Assembly: GCA_035547425.1 (NCBI GenBank)
Contig: DASZUU010000031.1
Coordinates: 5,434-69,433, forward strand
Reading direction: 5' to 3'
DNA length: 64,000 bases
Origin: Alloacidobacterium sp035547425
GTDB taxonomy: Bacteria; Acidobacteriota; Terriglobia; Terriglobales; Acidobacteriaceae
The notes under the pieces: model-generated
Seen by the model: only the letters and a program-made list of their open reading frames with translations
Told to the model about the DNA's origin: nothing
Database searches by the model: none
Shown: one piece after another, positions 59,999 to 64,000 of the stretch
Numbering within the stretch: position 1 is the first letter of the stretch
Layout of the letters: every line of letters begins with the position of its first letter
Position numbers and translations under genes: made by a program

Positions 59999-60703
59999 CT
60001 ATTGCGGAGTATTTTGCTGCTGCTGTTGCTGCTGCTGGCGCAGATTCTGCAATTCCTGAAGCAATTGCTGTGGCGTCTTCACCTGGGGTTGCTGCGGCGA
60101 CTGCTGTTCCGGGGGCTGTGTTGCTTCCGGGGCAGGTTCTGCCGGTGGTTCCGGTCGCGGCGGAGCATTCTCCTGTTGATCAGGAACATTGGAGCTGTCG
60201 TCATCCTCATCGTTACTGGGGTTCTGGCGCATTTGCGATACGGGAGGATTGACCGACGCCATGATCCCGCCGTTTCGCGGCGTCATCACGATCTGTCGCG
60301 GCGCGCCGTTGGCCAGCGATCCTACAAGCATGGTGTTGTAGCCGAGACCATCCAACAAGCTTGCCAATACTTCGCGCGGACTTGCAGGGCCATAGTTTCC
60401 AAAAATCCGTTGGTCGCGCGGAGTGCCTTCTACCTGCATCCCTGTTTTTGAGGAGATGTCATGAAGAATTTGCGACAGGCTGGAATTTTCCGCATTGACT
60501 GTCAGGTTCCCGTTATTGAAGGTAACTTGTGCCGGAACCGGCGGCTCATCCAGCAAGGAAATCGCGCGTTGCGGCGTTGGCGGAGCAGGTATGGCCTGAG
60601 AAATCGCTGCAGATGGTTTTTGCCCGGCAGGCGTCTGCGCCTCTGTTATGGTTGCAGTGATGAGAGCAAAAAGAAGAAACCCGACTTGTGCCTGTAACCG
60701 CAT
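59999..60703 (-). CDS. Exported protein with STN/secretin-N-like domain and Gln-rich tail
   Basis: A 234-residue protein with a signal peptide (QVGFLLFALITATITEAQ). Residues 55-130 read like the short secretin/TonB (STN) fold: VTFNNGNLTVNAENSSLSQIL with ISSKTGMQVEG and PREVLASLLDGLGYN (shown only in part). Such domains bind signals in TonB receptors and secretins, but here there is no barrel. The last 100 residues are low-complexity: Pro/Asn/Asp-rich, then an almost pure Gln run. It may be a periplasmic adaptor. It converges with the 58-residue gene. Confidence 0.7.
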   Translation of the reverse strand: MRLQAQVGFLLFALITATITEAQTPAGQKPSAAISQAIPAPPTPQRAISLLDEPPVPAQVTFNNGNLTVNAENSSLSQILHDISSKTGMQVEGTPRDQRIFGNYGPASPREVLASLLDGLGYNTMLVGSLANGAPRQIVMTPRNGGIMASVNPPVSQMRQNPSNDEDDDSSNVPDQQENAPPRPEPPAEPAPEATQPPEQQSPQQPQVKTPQQLLQELQNLRQQQQQQQQNTPQ

Positions 60704-60805
60704 CCAATCCCCAGTTGAGGTGTATGGCTTTTAACCTGCACACACTTCTATGTACTAGACTAGCAGTGGTTCGGAATTGCTCATCAAAATAGTTTGTTCT
60801 TGCCT

Positions 60806-61795
60806 ATGAAGCGCTGGCGGTTATTCTTTCTGATTGTTGCTTTGCTATCCGGCGAAAATGCCCACGCCGTCTCCTGCACGACACAGTCGCAGATGACCGA
60901 GGCGCAGCGATCCGTCTATGTGCAGGCGATCCATAGCCTTGCGTCGAATGTACAGTCCGGCAATGTTGCAGCTGTCAAATCTGCGACCATTGCCGGTGTC
61001 GCTGCGCATTTTGATGGAATTGCAGGTACGATTCAGTCCGTCAGCCCTCAGTTGCAGGGTGCAACCATCACCATCGAGGCCATCTACAGCCTCAAGGCTA
61101 CCGATCTTCACGCCCCGGCAGATGCGCAATTTTTCTGCAGTGGGCCGGGATCGCAGATGCTTATCACCATCTCCATTCCGCAGCTTCCTCCCGGCGATTA
61201 TGCATTAGCCCTCACTCGCGCAACCGGGATAAAGCAGCCGCAGCAAATCTCCATGATTCTCGCCAATGATCCGGCGGGGAGCGAGCAATGGAAGCTGGCG
61301 GGATTCTTTGTACGGCCTCTTACTTTCGCCGCGCACGATGGAGTCTGGTACTGGACACAGGCGCGTAATTACGCCGCGAAAAAGCAGCAGTGGAACGCTT
61401 ATTTCTACTATCAGACCGCAGCATATCTGCTTGCTCCGGTAGATTTTCTGTCCAGCCCGAACCTGGAAAAGCTGCAGAAGGAGATGAACGCCGTACGTCC
61501 CGCAGGACTACCGGACAACGCGGAGCCGATGAAGTTGGCAGGGAACGGCCAGGTCTTCAACATCACGAGCCTGCATACAGATGGCTCGTTAGGGGGGCTC
61601 GACCTGGTGGCGAACTATACGACAGACAATGTGTCCGATCCGGTGGCCGCGCGCAGCCGGAACCTTGAAGTCATGAAGGCGCTCATTGCGCAGCATCCGG
61701 AACTGCGCGAAGCATTTCATGGCCTTTGGATTTATGCCAATGCCCCGCATCAGCAGCCGTACGCAATTGAATTGCCGATGAACCAGATTCAATGA
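60806..61795 (+). CDS. Exported protein of unknown function
   Basis: From ATG 60806 the product has 329 residues with a signal peptide (RWRLFFLIVALLSGENAHA). An in-frame TTG at 60794 is less likely. The first 80 residues are helical (QRSVYVQAIHSLASNVQSG, shown in part), then comes a beta region with TITIEAIYSLK and FFCSGPGSQMLIT, and a helical WYWTQARNYAAKK segment that looks TPR-like. The C-terminal GLWIYANAPHQQPYAIEL closes it. The protein is typical of Terriglobia but has no known function. Confidence 0.7.
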   Translation: MKRWRLFFLIVALLSGENAHAVSCTTQSQMTEAQRSVYVQAIHSLASNVQSGNVAAVKSATIAGVAAHFDGIAGTIQSVSPQLQGATITIEAIYSLKATDLHAPADAQFFCSGPGSQMLITISIPQLPPGDYALALTRATGIKQPQQISMILANDPAGSEQWKLAGFFVRPLTFAAHDGVWYWTQARNYAAKKQQWNAYFYYQTAAYLLAPVDFLSSPNLEKLQKEMNAVRPAGLPDNAEPMKLAGNGQVFNITSLHTDGSLGGLDLVANYTTDNVSDPVAARSRNLEVMKALIAQHPELREAFHGLWIYANAPHQQPYAIELPMNQIQ

Positions 61796-61832
61796 TTGCC
61801 CCCAATAAACCTGCAAATGAGAGAAATATCGG

Positions 61833-62483
61833 ATGGCAAATGTAATGGAGAAAACCCTGTCTCAGGCAATTGCGCAGCGTCGTGCAACGCCGAGCTTTGA
61901 TGGTTCCCCCATACCGGCAGAAGACCTGAGGAAAATACTTGAGGCTGGTCTGCAGGCTCCCAGCGGCTACAATATGCAGCCGTGGCGGTTTGTTGTAGTT
62001 CGCACGGAAGACCAGAAACGCCGCTTGCGGGCAGCTTGCTTCAACCAGGCAAAAGTAGAAGAAGCCTCAGCCGTCATTGTGGCTTGCGGAGACGCGGATG
62101 GCTGGCGAAGCGGCGATCTGGAAGAGATGCTGCGGCTAGGCCGTGAAGGAGGCATGCCGGAGAACTATGCCGAGCAAGCCAAGGTAAATATCCCGAACTA
62201 TCTTTCGAATCATCCCGACCTTCCCATGTGGCTCAATCGCCATGTCATGATTGCGTTCACGACCATGATGCTCATGGCCGAGGTTATCGGATACGACACG
62301 GCTCCCATGGAAGGTTTCGAGCAGGAAAAAGTTCGCGAGGTCCTCAAGCTGCCTCTCAGCTACCAGGTGGTCGCTCTGCTGGCCATCGGTCGCTTGAAAG
62401 GGAACGACAAGTTCTATGGAGGCCGCTTCAGCACGGCTCGCACTCTTTTTGATGAGGAGTTTGGCAAGCCGTTGAAATTCTAA
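61833..62483 (+). CDS. Nitroreductase-family protein
   Basis: A 216-residue FMN-dependent oxidoreductase. The flavin-binding start AIAQRRATPSFDGSPI and APSGYNMQPWRFVVV are typical, and the end VALLAIGRLKGN is the usual GYPxxxP replaced by a family variant. The substrate may be a quinone or nitro compound. An alternative ATG is 12 bases downstream. It lies 50 bases before tRNA-Arg and is probably monocistronic. Confidence 0.88.
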   Translation: MANVMEKTLSQAIAQRRATPSFDGSPIPAEDLRKILEAGLQAPSGYNMQPWRFVVVRTEDQKRRLRAACFNQAKVEEASAVIVACGDADGWRSGDLEEMLRLGREGGMPENYAEQAKVNIPNYLSNHPDLPMWLNRHVMIAFTTMMLMAEVIGYDTAPMEGFEQEKVREVLKLPLSYQVVALLAIGRLKGNDKFYGGRFSTARTLFDEEFGKPLKF

Positions 62484-62533
62484 CCTCATGCTTTTCTTTC
62501 TCTTGCCAGGACAGCAGGTTAGAATGAGACTGT

Positions 62534-62610
62534 GGCCCCGTAGCTCAGGTGGATAGAGCAGCAGTTTCCTAAACTGCGTGTCGGAAGTTCGAATCTTCCC
62601 GGGGTCACCA
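62534..62610 (+). tRNA. tRNA-Arg (anticodon CCT)
   Basis: All arms can be folded: acceptor GGCCCCG with CGGGGTC, anticodon stem CAGTT with a TTCCTAA loop (CCT), T arm GGAAG-TTCGAAT-CTTCC, and CCA encoded at the end. It decodes AGG. Length is 77 including CCA. Confidence 0.95.
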
Positions 62611-62669
62611 TAGTTTCGTGCGGAAAGACAGCCGGAATGCCGGCCTGCAATTCTGCATGTTCTTATAAC

Positions 62670-62850
62670 ATCAACGCATGAGATGTTCGGGAAGACGGTG
62701 AGAATCCGTCGCTGCCCCGCAACTGTAAGCGCGATACTGTGCGTCTGTAAGAATGAGACGCTCAGGTGATTGACGGATCTGAAGGCCACTGGAGAATTCC
62801 GGGAAGGCGGTCCGCAGATAAAGCGCGAGTCAGGAGACCGGTCTCATTGC
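62670..62850 (+). promoter_or_regulatory. Cobalamin riboswitch
   Basis: The conserved blocks are in order: GGGAAGACGGTG, GCTGCCCCGCAACTGTAA, GCCACTG, GGGAAGGCG and GAGTCAGGAGACC. This is the standard adenosylcobalamin aptamer. It precedes a BtuB-like TonB receptor by about 70 bases and should shut it off when cobalamin is plentiful. Start and end are approximate. Confidence 0.95.
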
Positions 62851-62916
62851 TATGAAGAGCGGATCATTTTCTATGCCGCTCAAACCCGCGTTCCGAGGGG
62901 AACGGAGGATATAAAT

Positions 62917-64000
62917 ATGAGAAAGAAACTGGGGCCTGCGCGTCGCCTGGCCTTTTTATCTGTTTGTCTGTTGTCTGCTGCACCCTTATCCGCAGTTGTC
63001 GTTCGTGGCCGCGTGACTGATCCGCTCGGTCGCCCCATCGCAAACGCGAGCATTTCTCTTATCGAGAACGGCAAGGTGATTGTCGCCTCGCAAACCATGA
63101 GCGACGGAACCTATCAGCTTTCGAGTTCCGCATCCGGACGCTTTTACGTGTTGGCCGGCGGCAAATCATTCCGCCAGCTTGCAACACAAAGCTTTTATGG
63201 CGGATCGCTCGATGGCGTCGAGCAAAATATTGTCCTCGAGCCTGAATGGGTACGGCAATCGGTCGTCGTTACCGCAACCGGTACACCCTTGCCGCAAGGA
63301 CAATTAAGCGCATCGATCACCAGCCTGACCAGAACAGACTTTATCAATCGCACCGATCTGGTGGACGCGATGCGGCAGATGCCCGGCGTCAATGTAGTGC
63401 AGCAAGGACAGCGCGGCAGCTTAACGAGTGTCTTTGTGCGCGGCGGCAACTCCGATTCAAACAAGATTCTGTTTGATGGAGTGCCGATCGAAGACGTGGG
63501 CGGTGTCTTCGATTTGTCCACCATCGCTACTACCGGCGTATCGAGCGTCGAAACCTATCGCGGGCCCAATAGTGTTCTTTATGGAGCGGATGCTGCAACC
63601 GGAGTCATCAACTTCAGTTCGCCGCGCGGATCGACGCCGTTTCCATCCCTGATGTACGAGGGCGATGCCGGAAATTTCGGCACATATCGCAATGAAGTGC
63701 AGTTGGGCGGAACGCATCGCGCCTTCGATTACTATGGCGGTTTTAACGATCTGCAGACGAAGAACTCGCTGCCTCAGAGCGAATACCACAACATCGTTGA
63801 GACGGCGAACCTGGGATACGCATGGTCTTCGGCAACTACGCTGCGCGTGTCTGCCCGCAATGCGGATATTGCAACCGGCGTCCCCAATGCCTACCAGTTT
63901 TACAGAATTGCGAATGACAATAAGCAATCGGACCAGAACATCTTTCTGGCAGCTTCACTGGATCACAACTTTTCCGATCGCTGGCATGGCTTATTGCGAT
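62917..64000 (+). CDS. BtuB-like TonB-dependent receptor, C-terminus beyond window
   Basis: The frame starts at ATG 62917 with GGAGG eight bases upstream and is open to the window edge (361 residues seen). A signal peptide (LAFLSVCLLSAAPLS) leads to a short carboxypeptidase regulatory-like beta domain (VRGRVTDPLGRPIANAS), then the plug domain: DAMRQMPGVNVVQQG, VFVRGGNSDSNKILFDGVPI and YGADAATGVINF, followed by barrel strands. The riboswitch upstream makes cobalamin or corrinoid uptake the best function. The extra N-terminal domain is typical of acidobacterial receptors. Confidence 0.9.
   Translation, partial: MRKKLGPARRLAFLSVCLLSAAPLSAVVVRGRVTDPLGRPIANASISLIENGKVIVASQTMSDGTYQLSSSASGRFYVLAGGKSFRQLATQSFYGGSLDGVEQNIVLEPEWVRQSVVVTATGTPLPQGQLSASITSLTRTDFINRTDLVDAMRQMPGVNVVQQGQRGSLTSVFVRGGNSDSNKILFDGVPIEDVGGVFDLSTIATTGVSSVETYRGPNSVLYGADAATGVINFSSPRGSTPFPSLMYEGDAGNFGTYRNEVQLGGTHRAFDYYGGFNDLQTKNSLPQSEYHNIVETANLGYAWSSATTLRVSARNADIATGVPNAYQFYRIANDNKQSDQNIFLAASLDHNFSDRWHGLLR

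Noticed and set aside
1..64000. CRISPR array
   Set aside because: No regularly spaced repeats with unique spacers were seen; the few repeats noted are short, degenerate or irregularly spaced.

Overview
The window looks like a chromosomal segment of an Acidobacteriota member of the class Terriglobia. The evidence is the family mix: a MacB-like permease of the acidobacterial ADOP type, a FecR-domain protein with a long aromatic Trp/Gly/Tyr stretch, YVTN-propeller and kelch secreted proteins, a 58-residue membrane protein of a type I associate with this class, and many secreted proteins with no recognisable family. There is no rRNA operon and no CRISPR array; one tRNA (Arg, anticodon CCT) is present.

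Region 1 (1-15.7 kb) is a surface-polysaccharide and lipid region. It opens with five tightly coupled genes: a sugar-phosphate isomerase (cut by the window edge), a keto-acid hydratase-like protein, an inositol-monophosphatase-like phosphatase, a CMP-sugar-type cytidylyltransferase and a 2-hydroxyacid dehydrogenase. These look like a route to an activated acidic sugar. They continue into an SGNH/AlgX-like protein, a Wzx flippase, two OafA-type O-acyltransferases flanking a possibly Tat-exported 595-residue protein of unknown family, and a Wzy-like polymerase. An acyl carrier protein and ketosynthase then face a serine-palmitoyltransferase-like enzyme and a ceramide-reductase-like SDR, a set that resembles bacterial sphingolipid synthesis.

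Region 2 (15.9-31.9 kb) is mostly ordinary chromosome: a GlcG-like protein and methyltransferase, a DUF2147 protein, two tandem ThuA-like proteins, a YVTN propeller protein, an aldo/keto reductase, a half-size AI-2E-family protein, purQ, a CpsB-type PHP phosphatase, the large permease, ruvC, a FecR-domain protein, rsmA and glgA.

Region 3 (about 32.0-46.2 kb) is a mobilizable integrative element. It encodes a MobF relaxase-helicase, a VirD4/TraD-like coupling protein, a small MobC-like protein, a TIR/deoxyribosyltransferase-like candidate defence protein, secreted cargo proteins and a tyrosine integrase at the right end. It also carries a broken group II intron, a frameshifted XRE regulator, a tRNA 3' fragment and several unusual inverted repeats, including a 142-nt nested structure beside the relaxase gene. 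Both ends lie in copies of a short dispersed repeat containing TCATCCTGAGC and carry TGTGYAGGA-like repeats suggestive of integrase arm sites. No type IV secretion channel genes are present, so transfer would need a helper.

Region 4 (46.3-64 kb) is again chromosomal: an amino-acid permease, a GT39-type glycosyltransferase, a PIN toxin-like gene with an unrecognised overlapping partner, uvrC, an OmpA-like lipoprotein, pyrE, a DinB protein, a CPBP protease overlapping uvrA, small and secreted proteins, a nitroreductase, tRNA-Arg and a cobalamin riboswitch controlling a BtuB-like TonB receptor that runs off the right edge.

All assignments come from reading the sequence and from remembered family motifs; no database search was run.
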